Source: Crocinitomicaceae bacterium (GTDB taxonomy: Bacteria > Bacteroidota > Bacteroidia > Flavobacteriales_D > Crocinitomicaceae). Taken from it: a stretch of DNA of 64,000 nucleotides. The stretch lies in the NCBI GenBank assembly GCA_016708105.1, contig JADJGJ010000004.1, forward strand, positions 310,001 through 374,000, in the 5' to 3' direction. The notes beneath the pieces are model-generated. The model was not told the origin of the DNA. It did no database searches and saw only the letters and a program-made list of their open reading frames with translations. Shown here one piece after another: positions 9,614-19,076 of this stretch (positions are counted from its first letter, which is position 1; each line of letters starts with the position of its first letter). A program made the position numbers and the translations under genes.

Positions 9614-11956
9614 ATGCCCGTATTTCAAAAAATTAAAGCCATGAACATTAATGCAAAGTTGACGCTTGCATTTTTTGTTATTGCATTTTCATCCATTACC
9701 ATCATCGGGTTTTTGTCCTACTACAAGGGCAAAAAATCATTGGAAGAAGAATCATTCAATCGTCTCACGGCGGTGCGTGAAATGAAAGCAGCACAAATTG
9801 AAGATTACTTTGCGCAAATAGCAAACCAAATTGTTACCTTCTCTGAAGATCACACCATCATTGAAGCCATGCTTGATTTTAGAAAGGGAGTTTCACAACT
9901 TGAAACTGATCTGAACTACACTGAATCTGACATTCAAAGCATGGATTTCAGGTTGAAAAAATATTACGACTCTGAATTCATTCCGCGCCTTCGCAGAAAT
10001 ATTGATAAGCAAGCAGAGACAGATCAATTTATTCCCAAAAAATTATCAGAACGAATATTGCAAGACCTATACATTTCAGGCAATGAAAACCCGGTGGGCG
10101 ACAAACATTTTTTGTCAGATGCCGGTGATAGCAGTGCCTATTCAAAAGCTCACCACATTTATCATCCATTGATCAGAAGCTATCTTGAAAAATTTGGGTA
10201 TTATGATATTTTTTTGGTAGATCATGAAACGGGACAGGTTGTTTACTCAGTGTATAAAGAAGTTGATTTTGGAACCAGCCTGATTGACGGACCCTACGCG
10301 AATACAAATCTTGCTGAAGCCTTCAAACAAGCAAGTCAAGCTGAGAATAAAGATTTTGTGAGATTGGTAGATTTTGAATCCTATCATCCATCATACAATG
10401 CGCCTGCGGCATTTATTGCCTCACCGGTTTTCAGTGATGAGGGTGAACGATTAGGCGTTTTGATTTTTCAAATGCCAATCAATCGCATCAATGATATCAT
10501 GACTAACCGACATGAATGGGCTAATGTTGGGCTTGGTGCCAGTGGTGAAACCTATATTGTGTCTGAAGATTTTACCTTGCGCAATCAATCCAGATTTTTT
10601 ATTGAAGATCGTGAAAATTATCTCAAAATGATTCGCGAAATAGGCACACCCGAATCAACCGTAACAAAAATTGAAAATTTTGAAAGCACCATTGGTTTAC
10701 AAGAAGTAAAAACGGAAGGAACTGTAGCTGCCTTGAGTGGTAAAACCGACACCCGTATTTTTAATGATTATCGTGGAGTACCTGTGCTGTCATCATACAA
10801 ACCACTGAATATACCTGATGTGCATTGGGTAATCATGAGTGAAATTGACCGTGATGAAGCGTTTGCGCACGTATATGATTTGCGAAAAAACATGTTGGTG
10901 GTTTTTGTGGGTCTGCTCATTGCCATTCTTTTTGCATCCGTTTTTATCTCTAAAAAAATTAGTAAGCCAATTAAAACACTCACGGGTAAAGCGCAAGAAC
11001 TTGCCGGCGGTAATTTAGATGTTCACATTGATGTACAAGGCAAAGATGAAATAGGCGTGCTTTCACAAAGCTTTAGTGATATGCAACATTCTATTAAAGA
11101 TTTGGTAACTGAGCTACGAGAGATAAACCACAACCTGGAAGAAAAAGTTGTTGAACGCACACAGGAAATTCAGCACCAGAAAGAAATGGTAGAAGAAAAA
11201 AATCGGGAAATTTTAGACTCTATCAATTATGCACTTCGTTTGCAAAGCGCTATTATTCCACCAGAATCAAAAATCAGAGAAAAATTCCCGGACAGTTTTG
11301 TGCTTTTCAAACCAAAGGATATTGTTAGCGGAGATTTTTATTGGATGGATGCACGAGAAAACAATATCATTCTCGCTGTTGCAGACTGCACAGGACACGG
11401 GGTGCCCGGCGCCATGGTGAGTGTGGTTGGTGCTAATAGTTTAAACCGATGCGTGAAAGAATTTAATCTGCGTACTCCTGCATCTATTTTAAATAAACTG
11501 AGAGAATTAATTATTGAAACTTTTGAAATGGCCAATCATGAAGTGAAAGACGGAATGGATATTTCACTGATTATGATTGATACAAAAAATAAAAAACTGC
11601 AATGGGCCGGGGCGCACAATCCACTTTGGATGCTTAAAAATAACAACTATGAAATGGTGGAAGTAAAAGCCGACAAACAACCCATTGGTAAATTTGAATT
11701 TGCAAAAGATTTCACCAATCATGAACTGGATTATGAACCAGGAGACTGTTTCTATTTATTCAGTGATGGCTTTGCTGATCAATTTGGTGGTGACAAAGGA
11801 AAAAAATTAAAAGCCTCAGCCATGCGTGAATTATTTGTGTCGCTGAAAAATGAACCCATGCACGATCAAAAAATAAAAATAATAGACGCCTTTGAAGCTT
11901 GGAAAAATATGCTGGAGCAAGTTGATGACGTCTGCATTATGGGTGTCCGACTTTAA
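9614..11956 (+). CDS. Membrane sensor protein with HAMP and SpoIIE/PP2C phosphatase domain
   Basis: 780 residues from ATG 9614 (ATG 9641 is also possible). A membrane helix (LTLAFFVIAFSSITIIGFL) is followed by about 390 residues of likely periplasmic, cache-like sensor sequence, a second helix (LVVFVGLLIAILFASVF), a HAMP segment, a coiled coil (EEKVVERTQEIQHQKEMVEE) and a C-terminal SpoIIE phosphatase with GDFYWM, VADCTGHGVPGAM and FYLFSDGFADQ, the metal-binding aspartate regions. Known relatives dephosphorylate anti-sigma antagonists or other phosphoserine proteins in partner-switch signalling. No anti-sigma or STAS gene is next to it, so the target must lie elsewhere. Confidence 0.88.
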   Translation: MPVFQKIKAMNINAKLTLAFFVIAFSSITIIGFLSYYKGKKSLEEESFNRLTAVREMKAAQIEDYFAQIANQIVTFSEDHTIIEAMLDFRKGVSQLETDLNYTESDIQSMDFRLKKYYDSEFIPRLRRNIDKQAETDQFIPKKLSERILQDLYISGNENPVGDKHFLSDAGDSSAYSKAHHIYHPLIRSYLEKFGYYDIFLVDHETGQVVYSVYKEVDFGTSLIDGPYANTNLAEAFKQASQAENKDFVRLVDFESYHPSYNAPAAFIASPVFSDEGERLGVLIFQMPINRINDIMTNRHEWANVGLGASGETYIVSEDFTLRNQSRFFIEDRENYLKMIREIGTPESTVTKIENFESTIGLQEVKTEGTVAALSGKTDTRIFNDYRGVPVLSSYKPLNIPDVHWVIMSEIDRDEAFAHVYDLRKNMLVVFVGLLIAILFASVFISKKISKPIKTLTGKAQELAGGNLDVHIDVQGKDEIGVLSQSFSDMQHSIKDLVTELREINHNLEEKVVERTQEIQHQKEMVEEKNREILDSINYALRLQSAIIPPESKIREKFPDSFVLFKPKDIVSGDFYWMDARENNIILAVADCTGHGVPGAMVSVVGANSLNRCVKEFNLRTPASILNKLRELIIETFEMANHEVKDGMDISLIMIDTKNKKLQWAGAHNPLWMLKNNNYEMVEVKADKQPIGKFEFAKDFTNHELDYEPGDCFYLFSDGFADQFGGDKGKKLKASAMRELFVSLKNEPMHDQKIKIIDAFEAWKNMLEQVDDVCIMGVRL

Positions 11957-12100
11957 AGATTTAAAACCAAAACAAACACACGTCATCATTCCCGATTAAA
12001 GCGCAGAGTAATATCAGAGGAAGTCGAAACCCGTTTGTGTGATTGCTCGTGCCTATGATAGAACTAAACCTAATACAAATAATATTCCCTACCTTTACTC

Positions 12101-12114
12101 ACTAAATCTTTAGT
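12101..12114. promoter_or_regulatory. Palindromic operator before the BlaI-type gene
   Basis: ACTAAA-TC-TTTAGT is a perfect inverted repeat ending two bases before the ATG at 12117. It resembles the TACTA...TAGTA sites of BlaI/MecI repressors, so the gene probably represses itself. A TACCTTTA promoter-like element lies just upstream (12090-12097). Confidence 0.55.
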
Positions 12115-12116
12115 TT

Positions 12117-12440
12117 ATGCAAAGATTAACACCTGCTGAAGAGCAAGTTATGCTGAGGTTGTGGGGACTGCGCGAAGCAACCGTTCAGGAGATCATCCAT
12201 TTTTATCCGGTACCTAAACCGGCTTATAATACTACTTCAACCATTGTGCGAATTTTGGAAAGAAAGGGTTTTGTTAAACATCGCAAAAAAGGCAAAGGCC
12301 ACATTTATTTACCGCGTATTTCAAAAGACGAATACCGAGATTATATGGCGAATTGGATTTTGGAAAATTATTTTGATTGCTCAAGTCAAGAGGCGGTGAG
12401 ATATTTCCAACAAGCAAAAAGTTTGGATGAATTGTTGTAA
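12117..12440 (+). CDS. BlaI/MecI/CopY-family transcriptional repressor
   Basis: 107 residues with the family's winged-helix opening (RLTPAEEQVMLRLWGL), the recognition segment TTSTIVRILERKGFVKHRKKGKGHIYLP and a short C-terminal dimerisation helix (SSQEAVRYFQQAKSLDELL). Known relatives repress resistance or envelope genes until cleaved after a BlaR-type M56 membrane peptidase senses a signal. The usual BlaR/M56 gene is missing here; downstream there is only a terminator-like hairpin, an empty stretch and a decayed IS630. The antirepressor may have been lost or lies elsewhere. Confidence 0.85.
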   Translation: MQRLTPAEEQVMLRLWGLREATVQEIIHFYPVPKPAYNTTSTIVRILERKGFVKHRKKGKGHIYLPRISKDEYRDYMANWILENYFDCSSQEAVRYFQQAKSLDELL

Positions 12441-12466
12441 GGAGTATCTGAAGTTGGGAATATTAT

Positions 12467-12488
12467 AACAATTTATAATTGTTTTTTG
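12467..12488 (+). terminator. Terminator-like hairpin after BlaI gene
   Basis: AACAATT-TAT-AATTGTT followed by a T run. The stem is AT-rich and therefore weak, but the position 26 bases after the stop codon fits. Confidence 0.45.
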
Positions 12489-12858
12489 GAGAAAGAATTA
12501 AACCTTAGCCGGAACTACTTATACACTTTTAGGAATACTGTCGGGAACCTGTTTAAGGAAGTGGAATAACGAAGGCATTAATTATCCTTGCAATAATAAA
12601 TTTTCAGTTCTCCCGTAATGCTCATGCTCTAATCAGTTTTTTCCGAAATACTTTTGTTTCCCCACCTGAGGTATAGATTCACAAAGTCTGACTGCACTTC
12701 GTTGATAACTCATTTAATTGGTTAATTTTAATCAGGCAGTTGGAGACAAAGACAGATTGAGTTAATACAAGATCAAACTCCATTCAAAGATGCACTTTCA
12801 TATAGAATTTTTGTTTTGTGTTGTCGCTGTAAAATGGTAGATGATCCCAAGACGAAAT
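12489..12858. other. 370-base stretch without a recognisable gene
   Basis: No open frame with coding character, no tRNA and no strong repeat was seen. It ends at the left inverted repeat of the IS630 remnant. Confidence 0.5.
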
Positions 12859-14016
12859 ATTATACCATTAGCCAATATAATTTAGTCTAAAAAGAGCATA
12901 ATAAATATTTGAAGGAACAAATTTTCTTTACTGTTTTTGTTGTAATTATTCTCCTCACAACCTTGGCTAAGTGTTTGCCCAATTGATCGATGGTATTAAA
13001 GGATTTGCAAACGAACTCTTGTTTGAGTTGCCCCAAATTTCTCGGCGGGGTTTAGTTCTGGACTATAAGGCGGCAGAAAATTAAAATGATATTCTCGGGT
13101 ATGATTAGTTTCTTTGCCTTATGGAAGGCTCCGTTGTCAAGCACGATTAGTTTAAGTTCTTTTGGATTCTGCTTGATAATTCTTGAATAAAATATTGAAA
13201 GCAATCTGTATTACAATAAGGCAGTTCCAACAAAAGCTATCTCCATTTATTGGTGAGAATGCTCCATATAGGTATGTGTTTTCGAATTTGTGTTGATAAG
13301 TACAAACGGGTTTTACCCCCTTTGCTGTTAGACCCGCCCTGTTCTTGTGAGTAGTCCAAATCTCCTCTAGCAATAAATATTAATGCTTTTATAGCATCCC
13401 AATAGTGGTTTTGTCTTTACACTTTGTGTTTGAAGTTTTTTTAAAGTAGCCCGCTTCTTTATCCTTTTTAATATGACTCTTGCGGGGTACTTTTAACGAT
13501 GCGCCAAAGTGCCTTTTAACATAATGACGCAAGCTGTTGTAATTAACTCCTTTAATAAAATTATTTTCACCCACGCATGTAATTGTTTGTAGCTTGAAAA
13601 TGCGGCATCCTCTGAACAAAGCTTCAATTTAATTTTCTTATGCACAGACTTACTTATTATGGAGGGCTTAAATCCAATTCTACCATCCTTTAATAATTCG
13701 GATATACCGCCCTTTTTGATATTTAGTCCGCCATGTCTGAATACTGTTGTGATTTACACCTATCAGTTCCGCTAATTCATTCTTGCCTAATGCTCGATCA
13801 GAACGCTTGATCTCAATAAGCATTTTTATTTTGGACCGTGGTGGTCTGCAGATTTTTTAAGAGACTTCTTAAGCCGATTCTTTCACCGTAATAGAGAGTG
13901 CATTTGCCATACCTCAAATATATAGCATATATACATTAGTCTAATATAGTTCAAGAAAAGATATTGACAATTTACTTGTTAATATCAGACTATTCTATAA
14001 TAGCTAATGGTATTAC
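12859..14016 (-). mobile_element. Degenerate IS630-family insertion sequence
   Basis: About 1.16 kb bounded by imperfect inverted repeats: ATACCATTAGC at 12862-12872 and its complement GCTAATGGTAT at 14003-14013, with further matches inward (AGTCT at 12884-12888 against AGACT at 13987-13991). Both outer ends sit at TA dinucleotides, as expected for the TA target of IS630/Tc1-type elements. The transposase inside is broken, so the copy is not autonomous. Confidence 0.7.
12887..13910 (-). pseudogene. IS630-family transposase, multiply frameshifted
   Basis: Reading the minus strand from the ATG at 13910 gives MANALSITVKESA and then a stop. In shifted frames one finds the helix-turn-helix part (LGKNELAELIGVNHNSIQTW, then RTKYQKGGISELLKDG), the catalytic segment LDNGAFHKAKKL, and FLPPYSPELNPAEK, a hallmark of the IS630 DDE domain, before a stop at 12887. 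At least three frame changes are needed to join these blocks. The full length matches the roughly 340-residue family norm, so decay is by small indels and not deletion. Confidence 0.8.
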
Positions 14017-14122
14017 AAATCAAAATAAAGATAGCTTTTTCTAATTCTGAAAAATTCATTCAAACTAGTGAATCAATCTGGCTAAATCAAGCAAGAGACT
14101 AGATAGTGTAATCTGCCCCAAA

Positions 14123-14144
14123 AGATGCTCGTGTGTCAGCATCT
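14123..14144 (+). terminator. Possible weak terminator hairpin
   Basis: AGATGC and GCATCT are separated by ten bases and followed by TTTCT. No gene ends just before it on the plus strand, so it may be a remnant; it lies 64 bases beyond the stop of the minus-strand gene at 14208. Confidence 0.3.
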
Positions 14145-14207
14145 TTCTACAAAATATTCTGCTGATATGAGAAGAAAATGCGGTAGAGGAACTATTTTCC
14201 CACGCAA

Positions 14208-14855
14208 CTATTTTTGAACAGATATTTTTTCAGTCATCGGTGATCCGCTAATAACTGAATATAATGCGCTCACTAGTGAGTTGGGTTTACAAAATTGTGG
14301 CACCAAATAAGGCAATACAATGCGGGCATTGTTGTCATTTGTTATTTCCATACTCTCAATTCGGCACAGTGATGTATTGCCAAGATGATCAGTCATGGAA
14401 ACAGTGTCACCGGGATATAAAACGCCTGACTCTAGTTTTAAATCAGGCAATAAAAAACCCTCCCGGTTATCTGGCGGAAGCGTTGCATAAAACGCTATAC
14501 TGGCTTTGCCCGAACACGTTTCTGATTTTGGATAATATGAAGCATAAGTCCCTTTTGGCACAACACGATCAAGCGTTGACAAGGTATCATCGGTTACAAA
14601 AAACACTGCGTTATAGTTCGATAATTTTGAATACAATTGTTGGGTAGGCCAAACAGGAACCATAAAACTAATGGTTGAATCAGCATGTAAAATCTCAAAA
14701 ACCGAATCATAATTATCCGTAATAGCCTCACCCAACTTAAGTGTAGTTTCAAAGCCATACGCCGTGCGCATTGTTTTAACCACCTTGTGTTCTATGTGAT
14801 TCGTTGCACTTAATCCAACAAGCAAAATGCTGTAAAAAATTTGAAGTAGGGTCAT
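14208..14855 (-). CDS. Hypothetical exported protein, 215 aa
   Basis: The frame opens with a hydrophobic segment (LLQIFYSILLVGLSA) that can act as a signal peptide, followed by mainly beta-type sequence with paired cysteines (Cys at about 115 in SETCSGKA, and later LCRIE and QFCKP), consistent with an oxidising extracytoplasmic location. I do not recognise the family. It is followed, on the same strand and 114 bases upstream of its start, by the TonB-domain gene at 14970-15896, so the two could be expressed together, but no overlap or coupling is visible. Confidence 0.6.
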   Translation of the reverse strand: MTLLQIFYSILLVGLSATNHIEHKVVKTMRTAYGFETTLKLGEAITDNYDSVFEILHADSTISFMVPVWPTQQLYSKLSNYNAVFFVTDDTLSTLDRVVPKGTYASYYPKSETCSGKASIAFYATLPPDNREGFLLPDLKLESGVLYPGDTVSMTDHLGNTSLCRIESMEITNDNNARIVLPYLVPQFCKPNSLVSALYSVISGSPMTEKISVQK

Positions 14856-14969
14856 GATAAATTTTTTTACTAAAGTAGATTATTTATTAAATGTTTAAGG
14901 GTGAAATCAACTAAAAAATGGATTATAAAAACTCATACAAAGGCATTGCATGACCAATTCATGGAAGCA

Positions 14970-15896
14970 TTAAAATTTTATTTCTAGACACACGGTGGAT
15001 GATATTTCGCAATTATTTTGCAGCGCTGGATAAAAATATCCCAACACTGAAACAATTCGAATTGCCTCTGCATCCAACAATGGATGTATAGATTCAACCA
15101 CTGCTATATCTTCAATTTCACCATAACAATTCACAACAAAACATACTTTCACAGTACCTGAAATATGTTGTTTTTTTGCTTCCTCAGGATATTGTTGTTC
15201 TGCACGTATCGTTTTTTGCAGTGCTTGCTCCCCGCCTTCATATATTGCCGGACGATCAGTCGGTTCATCAGAATTGATGCGTTCGTCTTGGTCGTTATAA
15301 TAAACTACCGAGTCAAGTTTGCCGTAATTGTAATGAAATATTGCACGCACATGCCCAAAGCTGTAATAGCTTGTTGGGCCGTGCAACAATCCGTTAACGT
15401 AAGTTTTTGTTGAGTCAGTATAATAACTGCTTTTACCACGACTCAACCATTCACTGGTTCCGTTTAATTGGCCTTGGTCAGAATATGTTTCACTAATTAT
15501 TGCAATGCCGTTGAGGTCGTATGCTGACCAAATGCCACAGGGCATATTGTTGCAATAGGTCCCTTGCGTAGCAACGAGATAACTGTAATTATCAGCACTC
15601 TCTAGGATGTGATATGATTCAAATTTTCCGGTGCGAATTGTCAGGGAAGAATCCAAAAAACTTCCTGTGCCAATCAGTGAATTTTTTTCAACCAAATAAT
15701 CTGAGTACACATAATCAAAGGGTGTAATATATACTTGTCTCTTATAAACGGCTTGAATGGAATCACAGGGCTTCCATTCTTTATCAAAATATAGAAAATA
15801 GTTTTCAGCTTCTTGGGCGTTGGAGCTAAGCGCTGAAAACATGAGAAATGCAAGTATGAATCTCATATAAAAGTTAAAATAATTAAAAAACACCAA
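14970..15896 (-). CDS. Secreted protein with YwqK-like repeats and C-terminal TonB-type domain
   Basis: 308 residues. A signal peptide (FILAFLMFSALSSNA) precedes YwqK/MORN-type repeats (TYVNGLLHGPTSYYS and similar, residues about 80-215) and a C-terminal energy-transducer-like domain of about 80 residues (YPEEAKKQHISGTVKVCFVV, then SIHPLLDAEAIRIV), which is the TonB_C pattern. Known Bacteroidota proteins of this plan are widespread and poorly studied; they lack the N-terminal membrane anchor and proline spacer of true TonB, so energy transduction is doubtful. The start at 15896 has a further ATG at 15866 (MRFILAF), which would also begin with the signal peptide. Confidence 0.8.
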   Translation of the reverse strand: MVFFNYFNFYMRFILAFLMFSALSSNAQEAENYFLYFDKEWKPCDSIQAVYKRQVYITPFDYVYSDYLVEKNSLIGTGSFLDSSLTIRTGKFESYHILESADNYSYLVATQGTYCNNMPCGIWSAYDLNGIAIISETYSDQGQLNGTSEWLSRGKSSYYTDSTKTYVNGLLHGPTSYYSFGHVRAIFHYNYGKLDSVVYYNDQDERINSDEPTDRPAIYEGGEQALQKTIRAEQQYPEEAKKQHISGTVKVCFVVNCYGEIEDIAVVESIHPLLDAEAIRIVSVLGYFYPALQNNCEISSTVCLEIKF

Positions 15897-15959
15897 ACAC
15901 TTTGCTGGAAATCTTATTTTCCATGTAAAAAAAGCCGGAACTTTATGACATCATCGTAT

Positions 15960-16295
15960 TTACAACCTCCTAGCCCGCCTTTCCATCGTTCGTAACAAAG
16001 CACGACGCTGGTCTACCACCTGCTTGTAAATTCGTTTCATTTGCGTTTCAGTCAAAAAATATGATTCCGGAATTTCATGTTCAATATCTGCCAAACCATT
16101 GCCTAAAACTATCTCTTTTAGCTTATCCTTGTAAACTTTTTTCGCAATTTTATTGCTGAACTCCGGTGGTATATTTCTCTTTTTAAATTCGACCTCAACC
16201 AGTTTTATCACCCAGTCCTGATAGTTTGTTTTGTTTTCAAGAATTGCAACTAGTTCTTCATCTGTTTTAGACAGATAAATTTCTTCAGGACTCAT
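15960..16295 (-). CDS. Hypothetical basic cytoplasmic protein, 111 aa
   Basis: A small helical, charged protein (MSPEEIYLSKTDEELVAILE at the start; RALLRTMERRARRL at the end) without signal peptide or membrane helix. Its start lies nine bases from the stop of pepT on the same strand, so it is probably the second gene of a pepT operon. I do not recognise the family; the arginine-rich tail hints at nucleic-acid binding, which is inference only. Confidence 0.65.
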   Translation of the reverse strand: MSPEEIYLSKTDEELVAILENKTNYQDWVIKLVEVEFKKRNIPPEFSNKIAKKVYKDKLKEIVLGNGLADIEHEIPESYFLTETQMKRIYKQVVDQRRALLRTMERRARRL

Positions 16296-16303
16296 ACCAA
16301 AGT

Positions 16304-17563
16304 TTATTTACTTTTTTCACACCAGACGCCAACCAGTTCCACCATGGTTTTCACAGCTTTTTCCATGTCTTGTATGCTAACGTATTCTTGCCGTGAATGT
16401 ATTCCCATTTCACCCGTGAATAAATTAGGACAAGGTAATCCCATGAATGATAAACGTGATCCATCTGTTCCGCCGCGTATGATAACAGGCTTTGGTGCAA
16501 TGCCAACACGTTGCATGGCTTCAACGGCATAATCAGTTACAAATGGCACAGTGCATATCACCTCTTTCATATTGCGATATTGTTCTTTCACCACAAATTC
16601 TGAACTCACTCCCGGATATTTTGCAACCACTTTATCCAGCATTTCTTTTAATCGGTTTTCGTACTCTTTTAATTTTGAGGTTTCATGATCGCGTATGATG
16701 AAGCCGAGTGTTGCTTTTTCAAGTTGCCCGTTGAAAACCGTTGGGTGAACAAAGCCTTCACGCCCTTGGGTGGTTTCAGGTGACCAACTATCTTTTGGTA
16801 GAGAGTCAATAAATTCTGATGCAACTTTAATAGCGTGTTTCATTTTTCCTTTTGCATATCCGGGATGCGCCGACACGCCATGAATAGTAATCTCTACCGC
16901 ATCTGCTGAGAAGCTTTCATCTTCAATTGAACCTAATTCGCCGCCATCTAAGGTATATCCGTAATCTGCCTGAAGTTTTTTCATATCCAAATGCTCAACG
17001 CCTCGTCCTACTTCTTCATCTGGCGTAAAAAGTATGCGAATTTTTCCGTGCTCAATATCCGGATTTTTAAGAATGAAATGCGCAAAATCCATGATAATAG
17101 CAATGCCGGCTTTATCATCTGCACCAAGCAGGGTTAACCCACTGGCAGTGATAATATCATCGCCTATTTTTTCTTTAAGATAAGGATGTTTTTCGGTGGT
17201 AATAATTTGGCCGGTGTCATCAGGCAAAACAAGGGGCTCACCGGTATATTTGTGATGTACAATAGGCTTTACATTTTTACCTGAACAATCAGGTGCAGTG
17301 TCCATGTGTGCACAAAAACACAAGGTGGGTACGTTTGGTTTTTTAGTAGTAGCCGGAATGGTGGCAAAAACATATCCCCACTCATCCATTTCAGCATCTG
17401 CTATTCCCATACCTTGCAACTGCATCACTAATAATTTAGCAAGATCTTTTTGTTTCATGCTGGATGGGAATGAAGTAGATTTTGGATCTGCTTCTGTATC
17501 TATCTTCACATATTCAATAAAACGGTCAGCAACCGTAAAAACGTAATTAGCTGTTTTACTCAT
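16304..17563 (-). CDS. pepT: Peptidase T (tripeptide aminopeptidase)
   Basis: 419 residues from the ATG at 17563 (MSKTANYVFTVADRFIEYVK), a better start than 17641, which adds 26 residues with no family match. Peptidase T is a dizinc M20-family enzyme that removes the N-terminal residue from tripeptides in the cytoplasm. Visible motifs: HMDTAPD (zinc ligand His and following Asp), LGADDKAG (bridging Asp), DEEVGRG (catalytic Glu and ligand Glu), and RGGTDGSRLSFMGLPCPN near the end, followed by a GEMGIHSRQE segment typical of PepT. Length agrees with the family (about 410). Confidence 0.93.
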   Translation of the reverse strand: MSKTANYVFTVADRFIEYVKIDTEADPKSTSFPSSMKQKDLAKLLVMQLQGMGIADAEMDEWGYVFATIPATTKKPNVPTLCFCAHMDTAPDCSGKNVKPIVHHKYTGEPLVLPDDTGQIITTEKHPYLKEKIGDDIITASGLTLLGADDKAGIAIIMDFAHFILKNPDIEHGKIRILFTPDEEVGRGVEHLDMKKLQADYGYTLDGGELGSIEDESFSADAVEITIHGVSAHPGYAKGKMKHAIKVASEFIDSLPKDSWSPETTQGREGFVHPTVFNGQLEKATLGFIIRDHETSKLKEYENRLKEMLDKVVAKYPGVSSEFVVKEQYRNMKEVICTVPFVTDYAVEAMQRVGIAPKPVIIRGGTDGSRLSFMGLPCPNLFTGEMGIHSRQEYVSIQDMEKAVKTMVELVGVWCEKSK

Positions 17564-17715
17564 GGCATTTAATTTGATGAACGAAATTACAAATATTAGC
17601 CGGCTTTCTGAATTTGAATTGTGATGATGTTTTTTAGTCATGCTGATTTATTAGATTAGATTTGTCTTTCAAGCGGTAAGTATTTTAATTACCGTAGAAT
17701 ATAAAATTTTAAAAA

Positions 17716-18729
17716 ATGCAAAAAATTATCTTTAGCGCGCTGCTCTTTTTCTCCCTGTTTGCATCTGGTCAAGCTTGTAAAAAATATATAGAATCTGATG
17801 CCACTGATCCGTTTACAGGTCAACCCGCCCTGTTTACACAACGGGTGGTTTATTCGCAGCCTACGTTGCAAAGTTCACGCTCCATTTCATTCAGAGTACT
17901 TGATAATAACAGGTTGTTTTTTCATCTCACATCAGGCAGTGGTCAAGACATTGTTTTAGGTTCTGATGTGGTTGTGAAGTTTGAAGATGGTGAAGAAATG
18001 ACCTTGAGAATTGAGCAGGCCTTGCGTGAAAAAGAGGGAACAGAATTTGTTTCTCACGGTAATTGTCGTATTTATACAAAAGAGGATGCCATGCGGTTTT
18101 ATGAGCATAAAATTATTGCTATTCAATTGCTGGGTTCTCGTCTTGATTTTGAAATTGATAAATCAGATCAAACAAATATCATTGCCGGGGCACTCTGTCT
18201 AATTGAGCAGGTTGGCATTGATAATTTTGATTTTAAATCAGAGCGCAAAACGCAACTGGTACCTGATGCCTCAGGCGCTTCATTTATTTCAGGCGGCTCA
18301 TCGGTCACTGTCAGTGGTACTATTAAATGTGAATATGTTACTGATACGGTAAATGCAAATAATGAAGTTGAGCGCATGTCAAAACCAAAAGACCTGGTTA
18401 CATCACCCTATAAACTGGTTTCTCAAATAGGAAAGCAAGGAGATAAAATCACCCTCTATCTAACCTACGGAATGGATTTGGGGAATATCAATGCAAACAG
18501 CACGGTCTCTTTCAAATTTAAAAACGGAACCATTATGCAATTCAAGCACAGCGGTGACGCAATTGATAATTCAAAACCAACTTTTCAAATAGATTTATCC
18601 TTGTACAAAGATGAATTTCTAAAAGATGATTTATCAGCCATTCGCCTGAGCTATAGCGAATATTTTGCAGATCTTTTTGTCTCAGCTCCACGGTATTTGT
18701 CTGACTATATCAGATATTGTTTGCAGTGA
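17716..18729 (+). CDS. Hypothetical exported protein, 337 aa
   Basis: The N terminus is a signal peptide (IIFSALLFFSLFASGQA). The rest is mainly beta-type sequence containing two similar blocks, each with a pattern of 'V.FK/EDG..M.....' (VVKFEDGEEMTLRIEQ and VSFKFKNGTIMQFKHSGDA), suggesting an internal duplication of about 170 residues. No catalytic motif was recognised. It stands alone, divergent from pepT and followed by a cluster of hairpins. Confidence 0.7.
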   Translation: MQKIIFSALLFFSLFASGQACKKYIESDATDPFTGQPALFTQRVVYSQPTLQSSRSISFRVLDNNRLFFHLTSGSGQDIVLGSDVVVKFEDGEEMTLRIEQALREKEGTEFVSHGNCRIYTKEDAMRFYEHKIIAIQLLGSRLDFEIDKSDQTNIIAGALCLIEQVGIDNFDFKSERKTQLVPDASGASFISGGSSVTVSGTIKCEYVTDTVNANNEVERMSKPKDLVTSPYKLVSQIGKQGDKITLYLTYGMDLGNINANSTVSFKFKNGTIMQFKHSGDAIDNSKPTFQIDLSLYKDEFLKDDLSAIRLSYSEYFADLFVSAPRYLSDYIRYCLQ

Positions 18730-18913
18730 TTTTTAACGCAGTTTGCTTAGTTGGATTTTTTTGAAAAACAGTAAACACAGTCCTAAAAAATTCAATAAAA
18801 TTCGGCTTCCCAATTTATACTCGTTGGTATGAATTTCTGCGTGAACAAAGTAGTGTTATTGTTTGTAAATAATCTTACTCACCATGAATTTTTGCAGAAC
18901 TTCAAGCCCCATT

Positions 18914-19068
18914 CCAAAAGTTTGCAGAACTTTAGGTCTTTTAAAGGAAGTTCGAAGAACTTCCCCCAACAAAAAAACGTAAATTGACCTTAAAAGACGT
19001 GGTTTGCAGAACCACGATCACCCATCGCTTAGCCCTCAATCCAGTCAATCCCTCGCGTGGATTGAGGG
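18914..19068. repeat. Cluster of nested inverted repeats
   Basis: Within this gene-free stretch (18730-19076, 347 bases) are three hairpins: GGAAGTTC-GAA-GAACTTCC (18946-18964), CGTGGTTTGCAGAACCACG (18998-19016) and CCCTCAATCC...GGATTGAGGG (19033-19068). The first two lie inside a larger inverted pair, GTCTTTTAA at 18936 and TTAAAAGAC at 18989. GCAGAAC occurs three times (18894, 18924, 19006). The last hairpin could end transcription from the left; the rest resembles a small dispersed repeat. Confidence 0.6.
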
Positions 19069-19076
19069 AGGAAAAG

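Noticed and set aside
13152..13619. Two short minus-strand frames as separate genes
   Set aside because: Both are fragments of the frameshifted IS630 transposase.
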